Origin: Flavobacterium sp. | GTDB lineage: Bacteria > Bacteroidota > Bacteroidia > Flavobacteriales > Flavobacteriaceae | Reading direction: 5' to 3' | NCBI GenBank assembly: GCA_030151565.1 | Contig: JASLDM010000150.1 | Coordinates: 1 to 24,740 of the forward strand | Length of the DNA: 24,740 nt | In this document: positions 1 through 8,013 of the stretch, piece by piece | Layout of the letters: every line of letters starts with the position of its first letter | How positions within the stretch are numbered: the stretch's first letter is position 1 | Program-made: the position numbers and the translations under genes | The notes under the pieces: generated by a model | Told to the model about the DNA's origin: nothing | The model's input: only the letters and a program-made list of their open reading frames with translations | Databases searched by the model: none

Positions 1-87
1 CCCCTTCCCTGTCTCTATATTTTGATTTAAAAAACCAAAATAAAATAGAGAAAGACACAATGCGATAAATCGAAATAAGGTTCTCAT
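1..87 (-). CDS. N-terminal fragment of an unrecognised secreted protein
   Basis: An open frame starts with ATG at 87 and runs off the left edge after 29 codons. The visible part begins MRTLFRFIALCLSLFYF, a basic start followed by a hydrophobic stretch, as in a signal peptide or membrane anchor. The start lies only 7 bases after the stop codon of a decayed coding frame (95-229), so the two may once have been neighbours in one transcription unit. Nothing in 29 residues identifies a family. The short open length makes the call moderate. Confidence 0.5.
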   Translation of the reverse strand, partial: MRTLFRFIALCLSLFYFGFLNQNIETGKG

Positions 88-94
88 AACAGGG

Positions 95-229
95 TTATAT
101 ACTTTCTAATAATTCTTCTACAAATTTAGTTCTATTCACTGCGGCACAGTAGTACAAATCTTGATTATCATAGTATAAAATAGGGAATATCTTTAAATTA
201 ACCCCATCATTATCACCAAGATTAAAAAC
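95..229 (-). pseudogene. C-terminal-like coding remnant without a start codon
   Basis: This 44-codon open frame has no ATG, GTG or TTG near its upstream end. Its translation looks protein-like (for example NQDLYYCAAVNRTKFVEELL before the stop). Just upstream, another frame carries a further stretch of about 40 open codons that would join it by a frameshift near 225-232. Part of it (154-188) is repeated on the far side of the nickel operon with mostly conservative amino-acid changes (F/I, I/F, Y/W, D/N). I read it as the degraded end of an unknown gene. The family is not recognised. Confidence 0.35.
154..188. repeat. Imperfect 35-bp direct repeat, copy 1
   Basis: Begins ACAAATCTTGATTAT, which is identical in copy 2 at 7980-8014. 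About 29 to 30 of 35 positions match. The two copies are in the same orientation, about 7.8 kb apart, and bracket the whole minus-strand operon. On the minus strand both copies can be read in one frame as FPILYYDNQDL here and IPFLWYNNQDL there. Confidence 0.6.
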
Positions 230-324
230 TTAATACCTAAAATGTTGTTTTTATATATGTTTTTACGAGTATTATAACAGTTGGCATACGAATTATAAAA
301 AACACGTTTGTTTTAATTTCAAAA

Positions 325-2751
325 CTAAAAATGATACCCTAATGACACCATCACATTACGCGGCGCTCCAGCAAAGACTCTTGTATAGTCGAACCCTCCA
401 AGGAAATAGTACTTGTCAAAGATATTATTGATATTTACGGATACCTTAAACTTAGCTACGTGATAATACACCGCAGCATTAGCAGTAGTGTAAGCCGGTA
501 AATATCCCCATTGCGCATTACCCGCTACATCTTTACCGACAGGCTCGCTTAATCGTCGTTGATCTACATAATACATCCCTGCTCCAAAACCAAGTCCTTT
601 AAGTGCCGTATCCGAAAACACATACTTAAGCCATATATTGGCTGAGTTTTTAGGAGCACCGGGCAATAACTGCCCTTTTTCTGATGCAACAGCCGACTCT
701 TTTACTTGGGTATCGTTATAGGTATAATTAGCCATAATCTGGAATTCTTTGGTTAGCTGTCCGCGCATATCGAGTTCTACACCTTGAGAAATTACCCTTC
801 CTGACTGTCTATACACAGGGAGTCCCGCTTCGGTTAACTGTCCGGTTCCGATTAACATATCCCTTCTCTCAATTCTAAACAAATACAAATCCATCTGTAA
901 CTGATTCTCTAAAAAACCCGCTTTTAGCCCCGTTTCAACTTGAAAACTCTTCTCTGACTTGAAGGCACGTTCTGCGCCATAGTCCTTGTAATTTGCTACA
1001 AAATTCGCTGATACAGGAACATACCCCTGGGAGTAACTGGCAAAGTAATTGAATCTATCATCAATCAAATAAGTGAATCCCACTCTGGGCAACCATACAT
1101 GCTGCGTGGCTGTATAAGGGGTGTTTGCGTCCGTGCTCTCTGATTTATAATGCTCGTTCCGCAATCCAAAGACCATCTTTAATCGCTGCCCTACAGAAAT
1201 CTGATCTTGAACATAAACACCTATGCTTTTATACGGACTCATAAAAGGATATTGTGTATTGGATCGCCATACATAATTATTGATATCGGCTCCTTGATAC
1301 ACGGGATTATTCATATCAAATGTCAGTGGTACTATTTCCCCTTGCTCTTTTTTGCTACGCGCCTCCCTTTGGTAACTGTTTTTATCCCCTTTATACTGTG
1401 CATAATCTACTCCGAATACCAGATGGTGATCTACATTTTCACCATAGTTATCCCATTTTAAATAAGAAACAAAATTATCCGTATACTCTTTCCCATGACG
1501 GTCAAAAAAACGTAAGTTAACCATCGTGTTCTGTGGTGGATTGGCATAGGTATTTAAGGTTCTATGCTCGTTTAAATCTTCTTCATAGATGGACTTCATA
1601 TAATTAGCATGCAGATTTATATGATCTGTAATACGCTGTGTCAACCGCCCACTAAGAGTTGTGGTTTTGGTTTTGAAATAATCTGAAGGTTGACTTAGGG
1701 TAAAAGCACGTGGCAAACCATACAGATTTCCTCCTTTTGTACTCATCCCTCGATCTAAGTATCCATTGAATTGATCGAATACTACATCAACGTCAAAAGT
1801 AGTACCTTCAACAGGCTTAAACCTAAACGATGGAGCTATGGCAAAATTCTTGCGATTATTAATATCTCTAAATGTTTTAGAACTCTCATATCCAGCATTC
1901 AATCGATACAGGATTTTGTTATCCTTAGTAATAGGTCCGCCTACGTCTACCGTTGTTCTTAAAGTTTCAAAGCTTCCCACAGAAAAATTAAGGAGTCCCT
2001 TATGGTTTTCTAAAGGCTTTTTAGTTACCATATTAATCGTTCCTCCTGGTGCGATATCTCCAAACAACGAAGCACCAGGTCCTTTTAAAACTTCGATGCT
2101 TTCAAAGTTTATCGTCATGGGAGAACGGTAATAACTCTCTCCAAAACCATAAGCCGAACGCATACCGTTGATAAGTCGAATACCATTGTCGTAACCACTT
2201 TTAAAACCACGAATAACAAACTCATCATATACAGAAGCTTGTGTTACACCTGCCAAATCAGGAATTACATCAGCTACTTGAAACACCTGCTTGTCTTCCA
2301 TCAATTCACTTGAAACAATAGCGATAGACTGCGGCAAGTCTTTGATTCTTCCATGGTACTTTCCGCCCAAAACCGTAGAATTTGTTAGGTAAGAATTATT
2401 CCTTCTAGAAGTAACCACAATCTCATCTAGTTGCCCCACTTCTTCGTCTAGTTTGATGACAAAACCTGCTTTATAACTTGCTGCTGTAAGTTCCAATTGT
2501 TTTGTCTTATAGCCTAGAGCGCTAATTTCTAACAGCAGAGGAAACTGCACGTCGTCTTGTACGATAAAGTTTCCCTTAGCATCACTTTCTCCAGATTGAT
2601 GTTTGTTTACCATTACGGTAGCAAAAGCAACAGGATTGTTTTTGGTGTCTACGATTTGCCCCAATACTTCTTGAGAAATCTGAGCATTAGAAAGGTAAGG
2701 AAGCAATAGCAATAAAGCTATTATTCCCGATTTATATAAATATTTTTTCAT
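325..2751 (-). CDS. TonB-dependent outer-membrane receptor, FhuA/FpvA-like, probably for a metal complex
   Basis: This 808-residue protein has a signal peptide (about 1-24, ending SNAQ). A carboxypeptidase-D-like beta domain typical of Bacteroidota receptors follows (about 29-101), then a TonB box LDEIVVTS at 108-115, a plug domain (about 138-245, with VLKGPGASLFGDIAPGG) and a 22-strand-type barrel ending in Phe. Such receptors take scarce metal complexes across the outer membrane using TonB energy. The overall shape is that of siderophore receptors. It is the last gene of an operon with UreE, HypB and HypA, 47 bases after the GNAT gene, so nickel or a nickel complex is the inferred substrate. 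Iron cannot be excluded from sequence alone. No terminator is obvious after it. Confidence 0.93.
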   Translation of the reverse strand: MKKYLYKSGIIALLLLLPYLSNAQISQEVLGQIVDTKNNPVAFATVMVNKHQSGESDAKGNFIVQDDVQFPLLLEISALGYKTKQLELTAASYKAGFVIKLDEEVGQLDEIVVTSRRNNSYLTNSTVLGGKYHGRIKDLPQSIAIVSSELMEDKQVFQVADVIPDLAGVTQASVYDEFVIRGFKSGYDNGIRLINGMRSAYGFGESYYRSPMTINFESIEVLKGPGASLFGDIAPGGTINMVTKKPLENHKGLLNFSVGSFETLRTTVDVGGPITKDNKILYRLNAGYESSKTFRDINNRKNFAIAPSFRFKPVEGTTFDVDVVFDQFNGYLDRGMSTKGGNLYGLPRAFTLSQPSDYFKTKTTTLSGRLTQRITDHINLHANYMKSIYEEDLNEHRTLNTYANPPQNTMVNLRFFDRHGKEYTDNFVSYLKWDNYGENVDHHLVFGVDYAQYKGDKNSYQREARSKKEQGEIVPLTFDMNNPVYQGADINNYVWRSNTQYPFMSPYKSIGVYVQDQISVGQRLKMVFGLRNEHYKSESTDANTPYTATQHVWLPRVGFTYLIDDRFNYFASYSQGYVPVSANFVANYKDYGAERAFKSEKSFQVETGLKAGFLENQLQMDLYLFRIERRDMLIGTGQLTEAGLPVYRQSGRVISQGVELDMRGQLTKEFQIMANYTYNDTQVKESAVASEKGQLLPGAPKNSANIWLKYVFSDTALKGLGFGAGMYYVDQRRLSEPVGKDVAGNAQWGYLPAYTTANAAVYYHVAKFKVSVNINNIFDKYYFLGGFDYTRVFAGAPRNVMVSLGYHF

Positions 2752-2798
2752 TAGAAAAATGGATTGTTTGGAATTATAAAAAAGAAAAATAGGAGTAA

Positions 2799-3314
2799 CT
2801 ACACCTCTACATCCGTCGTTAATCGATCCATATGAAGCGTTGTAAAACCGCCCTCTACCGAGGTAACAACAAACTCAAAACCTTGCTTTTGCCAATACTG
2901 GAAAGCACCAGTTAAAAAGGGATGGGTATGCAAGTAAAGAACCTCGATTCCTTTTTGTTTGGCTTGCATTAAAAGCGCCTGAAACAAACTTGTTGCAAGT
3001 CCGGACCTCCTATATTCTGGATCTACAAAAAGACGCGCTACCTCAACGGTATGTTGGTCTTTATAATCTAAATAATCAAAACGATAATCATAAGGCATCA
3101 TGCCTATAATACCGACTAACTTATCGTGCTGATCTCGGGCTTGTAGAAAACAACCATCGGGGTGTAAAAGGTAGGTTTGCTCAAAATCCAGAAGATCTCG
3201 AGGGACTACCGTTGGGTCCAACATAGGAAAAAGACCTATTCTGAATTCTTGGACATATTCTTTGACAAGCTGTGCTTGGCTAAGTGCTACTTCACTTATC
3301 TGAATGTTTAGCAT
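2799..3314 (-). CDS. GNAT-family N-acetyltransferase in the metal-uptake operon
   Basis: At 171 residues this is a single GNAT domain. The acetyl-CoA loop is visible as RRSGLATSLF, a variant of the R/Q-x-x-G-x-G/A motif, after the strand VARLFVDPEY. The C-terminal half carries the usual late strands and a YWQKQGFEF segment. It starts 5 bases after the ABC ATPase gene and ends 47 bases before the TonB receptor, so it is almost certainly co-transcribed with the transporter. The substrate is unknown. Possible roles are acetylation of an amine on a metallophore or of a protein, but nothing in the sequence decides this. Confidence 0.85.
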   Translation of the reverse strand: MLNIQISEVALSQAQLVKEYVQEFRIGLFPMLDPTVVPRDLLDFEQTYLLHPDGCFLQARDQHDKLVGIIGMMPYDYRFDYLDYKDQHTVEVARLFVDPEYRRSGLATSLFQALLMQAKQKGIEVLYLHTHPFLTGAFQYWQKQGFEFVVTSVEGGFTTLHMDRLTTDVEV

Positions 3315-3319
3315 ACCAC

Positions 3320-4087
3320 TTATATTAAAGGCATAAACATAGGTTTACCCTGATTATCGATATAGTGTAAGGGCAATTGATAGGTTTCTTCTAACAATCG
3401 GTGCAGTTTTTCTCCTTGTACCTCTTGGATAGCTATCAATTGTTTGTTTTGCATCAGATAGAATCGCTCGCCGTACATAAAGGCCAGATTGGGATCATGC
3501 ATCACACATAAAACCGTGGTGCCTTCTTCTGCAAGTTGTTTGATACATTTAAGAACAGCTACTTGATAATGCAAGTCTAGGTGATTTGTTGGTTCATCTA
3601 ACATCAATACCTCTGGTTTTCGCACAAGTACCCGACACAGTAAAACGAGTTGGCGCTCTCCTCCCGATAACGAGGTATAAGGCTTGTCGATCAAATGAGC
3701 CAACCCAAAACGAGATAGAATATCGTCTACTTCTTTAAAATCTTGCTTTGAGGGTGAGAAATTTGCAAATGAAGCCCGCCCTGTTAGAATGACCTCTTTT
3801 ACAGAAAATGGAAAAGTAGTTTGATGAAACTGATTTAAAAAACCAATGCGGATATGTTCTTCTTTACCTGGTTTTATCGCTCTGCGTGCTACCCCATTAA
3901 AGAAAACTTCTCCTTTATACTTTTTTTCTAAACCAGCCAAGATGTTAAACATCGTAGACTTTCCACTGCCATTTCTGCCCAAGATAATCGATAGTTTCCC
4001 TTGTTCAAATAAGGCATTGACCTTATCTAACACCACCTCTTTACCATAAGAAAAAGACAAATCATTAGTGTGAATTAACTGCTTCAT
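3320..4087 (-). CDS. ABC transporter ATPase, FecE/BtuD type
   Basis: This is the ATP-hydrolysing subunit of the importer. With Met at 4087 the protein has 255 residues. It shows Walker A GRNGSGKST (37-45), Q-loop Q86, signature LSGGERQ (140-146), Walker B ending LMLDEPTNHLD (161-171) and H-loop H197. The start at 4087 is chosen because its ATG overlaps the permease stop as ATGA, a common sign of translational coupling. A TTG three codons upstream is less likely. The domain order and neighbours place it in the iron-complex/cobalamin importer family. It would power uptake of the metal delivered by the TonB receptor and the binding lipoprotein. Confidence 0.94.
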   Translation of the reverse strand: MKQLIHTNDLSFSYGKEVVLDKVNALFEQGKLSIILGRNGSGKSTMFNILAGLEKKYKGEVFFNGVARRAIKPGKEEHIRIGFLNQFHQTTFPFSVKEVILTGRASFANFSPSKQDFKEVDDILSRFGLAHLIDKPYTSLSGGERQLVLLCRVLVRKPEVLMLDEPTNHLDLHYQVAVLKCIKQLAEEGTTVLCVMHDPNLAFMYGERFYLMQNKQLIAIQEVQGEKLHRLLEETYQLPLHYIDNQGKPMFMPLI

Positions 4088-5082
4088 ACACTCCAACTTG
4101 TTAAACTTTTCTTCATCAAATAAATAAATATTGGCGCACCAATAATCATCGTGAACACCCCTACGGGGATTTCAAAAGGCATCACGGCACGAGAGAAATC
4201 ATCAATCAACAATAAGAATGAACCTCCGATACTGATATTTGCCCAAACTCCAATATTGTTATTGGGTCCAAATATCATTCTGCTTATATGCGGAACAATG
4301 AGTCCAAATAAGCTTATCACGCCCACTGCTGCTACGGAAGAAGCGGTAATCATCGTGGCTACACAGATAAGGACTAACTTCAAATATTTAGGATTAACCC
4401 CAACCGCTAATGCTTCCTGGTCGCCTAGAGATAACAAATTGAGTTTCCAGCGCAAGAGAACAATAATAAATAAACCAATCGATATGGGAGCAAATGCCGC
4501 ATATACTTTAGACCAAGAGGCTGTGTGTAGGTTTCCCATCGTCCACTGAACAATCGCTTGCAGCTTATACGGATCACTCATATACTGAAGCAAGGTTAAC
4601 AAGGCTGTAAAAACTCCTGATACAATAATCCCCGAAAGAATCATACTCACTACAGAAGTACGACTTCCTACATAAGATACTGTATAGGTTAAGGCTACAG
4701 CACATATTCCAAAGGCAAAAGCGGATACATTTATAGATATAAAAGGAAACAACATGGCTAAAGCGGCTCCAAAAGCAGCTCCTGAAGAAATGCCTAAAGT
4801 AAAAGGATCTACAATAGGATTGCGAAAGATAGCTTGCAAAACGCCTCCAGATACAGCAAGAGCCGCGCCTACTAAAAATGTTAAGATAATACGTGGTAAA
4901 CGCACCATCCACAAAATAGTTTCTAATGAATCAGCCCCTGTGTCTGTATTGCTTAATGCCTTATTTACATAGTGAAAGAGCGCTACCGGATTTAGATTGG
5001 TTGTTGTACCCCACATCAAAGAACCTATAAATAAGAACAGGGGAACAAGCCACAACAAAGCGATCTTAATACAGTGTTTCAT
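4084..5082 (-). CDS. FecCD/BtuC-family ABC permease
   Basis: A polytopic inner-membrane protein of 332 residues from the ATG at 5082, with about ten hydrophobic segments. The family signature is clear: GAALAVSGGVLQAIFRNPIV followed by DPFTLGISSGAAFGAALA, and a later GLIVPHISRM. It forms the channel for a metal chelate or vitamin. A TTG at 5094 overlaps the stop codon of the upstream lipoprotein gene and would add four residues. ATG is preferred because Bacteroidota genes seldom use TTG, though coupling by the overlap is possible. The 3' end overlaps the ATPase start by four bases. Confidence 0.93.
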   Translation of the reverse strand: MKHCIKIALLWLVPLFLFIGSLMWGTTTNLNPVALFHYVNKALSNTDTGADSLETILWMVRLPRIILTFLVGAALAVSGGVLQAIFRNPIVDPFTLGISSGAAFGAALAMLFPFISINVSAFAFGICAVALTYTVSYVGSRTSVVSMILSGIIVSGVFTALLTLLQYMSDPYKLQAIVQWTMGNLHTASWSKVYAAFAPISIGLFIIVLLRWKLNLLSLGDQEALAVGVNPKYLKLVLICVATMITASSVAAVGVISLFGLIVPHISRMIFGPNNNIGVWANISIGGSFLLLIDDFSRAVMPFEIPVGVFTMIIGAPIFIYLMKKSLTSWSV

Positions 5083-5090
5083 CTTTTGAT

Positions 5091-6095
5091 TCAACTTCTA
5101 ATTTTTTGAGGATATAAGAAATGCATCGCTTCCATTAAATCTGCTCGCAAAGCCTCCTCAGTATATTCTGGATAAGTCCATTGACGGACTTGTTTTGCAA
5201 ACAACAAGAATTTTACGGTATGAGGATCATACAAAAAAGAAGGTTGCATTACCTTAACCTGCTTATTAACTACCGCTGGTAGATTAGCCAACTCACTCAA
5301 TCCATATACATCCATTTCACTAGAATTCCAAAGAAGGATACTATCAGGATTCCATTTATATAATGTTTCCGCTCCTACATTGGGGGCTTGCATCTCTAAG
5401 GGACATGCATTTACAGCACCTGATAATGTAATAGCCATATCCATAAGCGTACCTTTGCCAGATGTAGAAAGTACGCGCCCTTTTGACCAAGCATAATAAA
5501 CTTTCTTCGGTTTCTCTACTTTGGTTTCTTGCATTTGAGCAATTCTCTTTTGGATATAATCTGCTATCTGATTTGCTCGATCTGCTTTTCCTAATAATGT
5601 TCCTATTCCTTTTAATTCCTTGATTATCCCCTCTTGGTTTTCGCTGGCGATTGTATATACCGTTATTCCTAAATCTTCTAATTGCGCAACAGCTTCGGTG
5701 TCTTGATTAAAAGTAATTACAAGATCTGGTTGTAATCCAATAATAGCCTCAACATTGGAAGATCCTCCCCCAAAAGTAGGTGTAGCGATCTCCTTATTGG
5801 CCATGCGGTTATCTAGAGAAGATAGAAATTCAAAAGTAGCTGTATTCAAATAAATCTGCTGAGGAATCCCTACAAGCTTGTCTTGAGCCTCCAACATAAA
5901 CACATCATCCACAATGGCTTCATATAGTGCTACTACGCGAGTAGCCGGTTGAGGTAGTTGGATTTCCTTACCACGACTATCGATTGCTGATACAGAGGAT
6001 TCGGCTGATTCGACAGTAGATTTTGTTGTATTTTGTGTGCAAGATTGTAATAATCCCAAAACAATTAATACAGTTAATAAATATCTTAATTTCAT
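5091..6095 (-). CDS. Periplasmic metal-complex-binding lipoprotein, FecB/BtuF family
   Basis: This 334-residue protein has a lipoprotein signal with lipobox LLQSC and lipidated Cys at 19. The mature part is a type III solute-binding protein: the opening segment DSRGKEIQLPQPATRVVAL, then VEAIIGLQPDLVITF with the second strand-helix unit, and LKGIGTLLGKADRANQIADY as the linker helix. It should capture the imported complex and pass it to the permease encoded next. It lies 45 bases after ureE. The family binds ferric siderophores, haem, cobalamin or nickel chelates. Nickel is inferred here only from the linked chaperone genes. Confidence 0.9.
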   Translation of the reverse strand: MKLRYLLTVLIVLGLLQSCTQNTTKSTVESAESSVSAIDSRGKEIQLPQPATRVVALYEAIVDDVFMLEAQDKLVGIPQQIYLNTATFEFLSSLDNRMANKEIATPTFGGGSSNVEAIIGLQPDLVITFNQDTEAVAQLEDLGITVYTIASENQEGIIKELKGIGTLLGKADRANQIADYIQKRIAQMQETKVEKPKKVYYAWSKGRVLSTSGKGTLMDMAITLSGAVNACPLEMQAPNVGAETLYKWNPDSILLWNSSEMDVYGLSELANLPAVVNKQVKVMQPSFLYDPHTVKFLLFAKQVRQWTYPEYTEEALRADLMEAMHFLYPQKIRS

Positions 6096-6140
6096 TCGTT
6101 TAATGATTTAGAGTTTCCATTTTACGGTGAGCTCTTTGGT

Positions 6141-6584
6141 TTATTTCTTTTTCAGAAGTCTAGATGTAAATAATTGCTTCTTCTCTAAAACAATTTTATC
6201 CTTGAACTTGCTTACTAATTGTTCATACAGATTACCATCATAAGGGACAAGCAAGTCGCTTTCTCCTTCTACAAATACAGGTAGATGCCTGTTGCCAATA
6301 TAAAAGGAAAAATCAGCTACTTCTTCTGCTTTATCTGCCCTAAACTGTATTGCTAAAGTTGGCCTAATCATTAGCTGTGCAATCAATTTACCTCGACAAT
6401 ACAAAGCGTCTCCTTGTTGCCAATCTCGCTCTTGTTTCTTCGATAGATACAACTCAACTCCATCGGTAGTTGCTCGTTGAAACAGATGCTTTTGAGTTTC
6501 GAACCATTCAATCTCAAATACAGCTACTCCTGGACTAATACCCTGACAAGGCCGAACATCATCTATGGAAATTATTTGTTGCAT
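6141..6584 (-). CDS. ureE: UreE-like nickel chaperone
   Basis: A 147-residue protein matching the two-domain layout of UreE. The N-terminal part holds DGVELYLSK and QQGDALYC, where family members have 'DG..L.L......GD.L'. The C-terminal part has YIGNRHLPVFVEGESDLLVPYDGNL, the GNxH segment whose His (H100) corresponds to the nickel-binding His at the dimer interface of urease UreE. The usual His-rich tail is missing and the protein ends in RLLKKK. UreE stores nickel and hands it to UreG, or receives it from HypA in Helicobacter. It follows hypB by 7 bases. No urease genes are in the window, which is unusual for ureE. Confidence 0.82.
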   Translation of the reverse strand: MQQIISIDDVRPCQGISPGVAVFEIEWFETQKHLFQRATTDGVELYLSKKQERDWQQGDALYCRGKLIAQLMIRPTLAIQFRADKAEEVADFSFYIGNRHLPVFVEGESDLLVPYDGNLYEQLVSKFKDKIVLEKKQLFTSRLLKKK

Positions 6585-6591
6585 CTATTAT

Positions 6592-7299
6592 TTACTCTGC
6601 TTGGTTTGCTTGTTTTTCTTTCACACGTTCTTTCAGCCATTCACACCACTGATCGATACCTTCCCCATTCAATGTACTAATAGTTAATACCTCTAGATTA
6701 GGATTAACTTCTCTTGCATCCTTAGTTACATTCGCTACTGTAAAAGGCACATAGGGTAGTAAGTCTGCTTTAGACACTAACATCAACTCACTTGTTAAAA
6801 ACATACGAGGGTATTTCTTGGGCTTATCATCTCCTTCTGTCGTAGCCAACAGTGTTACTCTATAATCTTCCCCTAAATCAAAGGCCGATGGGCATAATAA
6901 ATTACCTACGTTTTCGATAAACAATAAGTCTGTGCCTTCTAAATCTAGGTGATCCAAAGATTGAAGGATCATTTGAGCTTCAATATGACACATACCTCCT
7001 GTTACGATTTGAAGCGCATTTAATCCTGCTTCTTTCATACGTACAGCGTCTCTATCGGTTTCTGGATCTCCTACTAATACAGCTATTTTAAGATCTTTAC
7101 CTAAACGCTTGCCTGTTTCTTGCATTAAGGTCGTTTTACCCGATCCTGGAGAAGAACAAACATTGATAACACATACGTTTTTTAAACGTTCTCTGATCGC
7201 ATTTGCTACAAAGTCATTTGCTTTTAATAAGTGTAAGGTAGTATTATCACATTGCAAGGATCCTACGCGGTTTCCTAAACTTTTTGGATTTGATGCCAT
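6592..7299 (-). CDS. hypB: HypB, nickel-delivery GTPase
   Basis: From Met at 7299 this is a 235-residue SIMIBI GTPase. It has a P-loop SSPGSGKTT (49-57), GDPETDRDA (77-85), the metal-binding Cys-His pair in GGMCHIEA (C104, H105), the HypB hallmark ENVGNLLCP (129-137) and a guanine-specificity SKAD (176-179). HypB helps insert nickel into hydrogenase and, in some bacteria, urease. An open frame continues upstream to 7458, but that would overlap hypA by 140 bases and add unrelated residues, so the internal ATG was chosen. There is no N-terminal His-rich or CxxCGC metal-storage motif, so it is the short form. Confidence 0.93.
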   Translation of the reverse strand: MASNPKSLGNRVGSLQCDNTTLHLLKANDFVANAIRERLKNVCVINVCSSPGSGKTTLMQETGKRLGKDLKIAVLVGDPETDRDAVRMKEAGLNALQIVTGGMCHIEAQMILQSLDHLDLEGTDLLFIENVGNLLCPSAFDLGEDYRVTLLATTEGDDKPKKYPRMFLTSELMLVSKADLLPYVPFTVANVTKDAREVNPNLEVLTISTLNGEGIDQWCEWLKERVKEKQANQAE

Positions 7300-7318
7300 A
7301 AATGTTGATTTATAATAA

Positions 7319-7657
7319 TTATTTAAATAGTACTTTCGAAATATATAATTCATTGCCTTGCACAATATCTGCCGATGGGGTGCCACACGAACAAACAAAA
7401 CGGTGATACTCCACCCTAAAGTCTTTATCGCAACTACGACAATGTGCGATGATGTCATTTACCACGACCTCCAATTCCATTTCTCTGTAAATTGGGTTGT
7501 CTGCAATAAAAGCATCAAAAGCATTCTGTATCAACACAGGCTGCACATTAGACAACAACCCTGCTGTAACTTGTATTTTTTGGATATCCTCTACCTGGGC
7601 CTCGTAGTGCTCTTCTAGGGTAGAAAAGATATCTTTCACGATTGACAATTCATGCAT
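7319..7657 (-). CDS. hypA: HypA, nickel metallochaperone
   Basis: A 112-residue protein with the diagnostic start MHELSIV, in which His2 is the nickel ligand of the family. The zinc-binding region has C73xxC76 and then C89-Ser-C91 rather than the usual second CxxC. The frame around it is intact. HypA passes nickel to HypB and the hydrogenase precursor, or to UreE for urease in Helicobacter. It is the first gene of the operon, 19 bases before hypB, with about 780 bases of gene-free DNA upstream where the operon's promoter must lie. Confidence 0.92.
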   Translation of the reverse strand: MHELSIVKDIFSTLEEHYEAQVEDIQKIQVTAGLLSNVQPVLIQNAFDAFIADNPIYREMELEVVVNDIIAHCRSCDKDFRVEYHRFVCSCGTPSADIVQGNELYISKVLFK

Positions 7658-7739
7658 CGTTTTACGTTTTAATTCTATATATACTCTACTAAACAGATAA
7701 AAAAAGAACTCTATTTTTTTAAGCCTTTTTCATTTAACT

Positions 7740-7772
7740 ATGAACTTGAAGTAATTCATTACAGTTAACTGT
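7740..7772. promoter_or_regulatory. Two adjacent inverted repeats upstream of hypA, candidate operator
   Basis: A perfect 12-base palindrome ACAGTTAACTGT occupies 7761-7772. Directly beside it, ATGAA (7740-7744) and TTCAT (7755-7759) form a second short inverted repeat. They lie about 85 to 115 bases before the hypA start, a plausible place for a metal-responsive regulator. No match to the NikR half sites GTATGA and TCATAC in proper spacing was seen. Short palindromes also arise by chance in AT-rich DNA. Confidence 0.3.
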
Positions 7773-7938
7773 TTTATTTTGGGGTTAGTGAGAATGCTCT
7801 TGGATTACATCAGGTCTATTCTTTTAGTTTGAACAGATACTAATTTCACTTTTCTTTACTAAAAACTTGAATGGAAGCTTTTCTAAAAAGTCTTCACACA
7901 CCTCCTAAAGCTCTTAGTTCTCAGTTACATTCACTTAA

Positions 7939-8013
7939 CTACACGGCAAATTTAAAAACTACTGTATTTTTAAAATAGCACAAATCTTGATTATTATACC
8001 ATAAAAAAGGGAT
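7939..8013 (-). pseudogene. Coding remnant related to the one at 95-229
   Basis: A 24-codon open stretch bounded by stops reads IPFLWYNNQDLCYF and then diverges. The first eleven residues align in the same frame with FPILYYDNQDL of the remnant at the other end of the operon. Differences are mostly conservative, which suggests that both derive from one protein-coding ancestor. The family is not recognised. Confidence 0.35.

Noticed and set aside
7300..7458. Upstream extension of the hypB frame (53 extra residues)
   Set aside because: It lies inside hypA, has no resemblance to HypB N-termini, and the internal ATG at 7299 gives a standard short HypB.
7658..7800. NikR-type operator upstream of hypA
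   Set aside because: The half sites GTATGA and TCATAC with about 16 bases between them were not found; only short partial matches exist.
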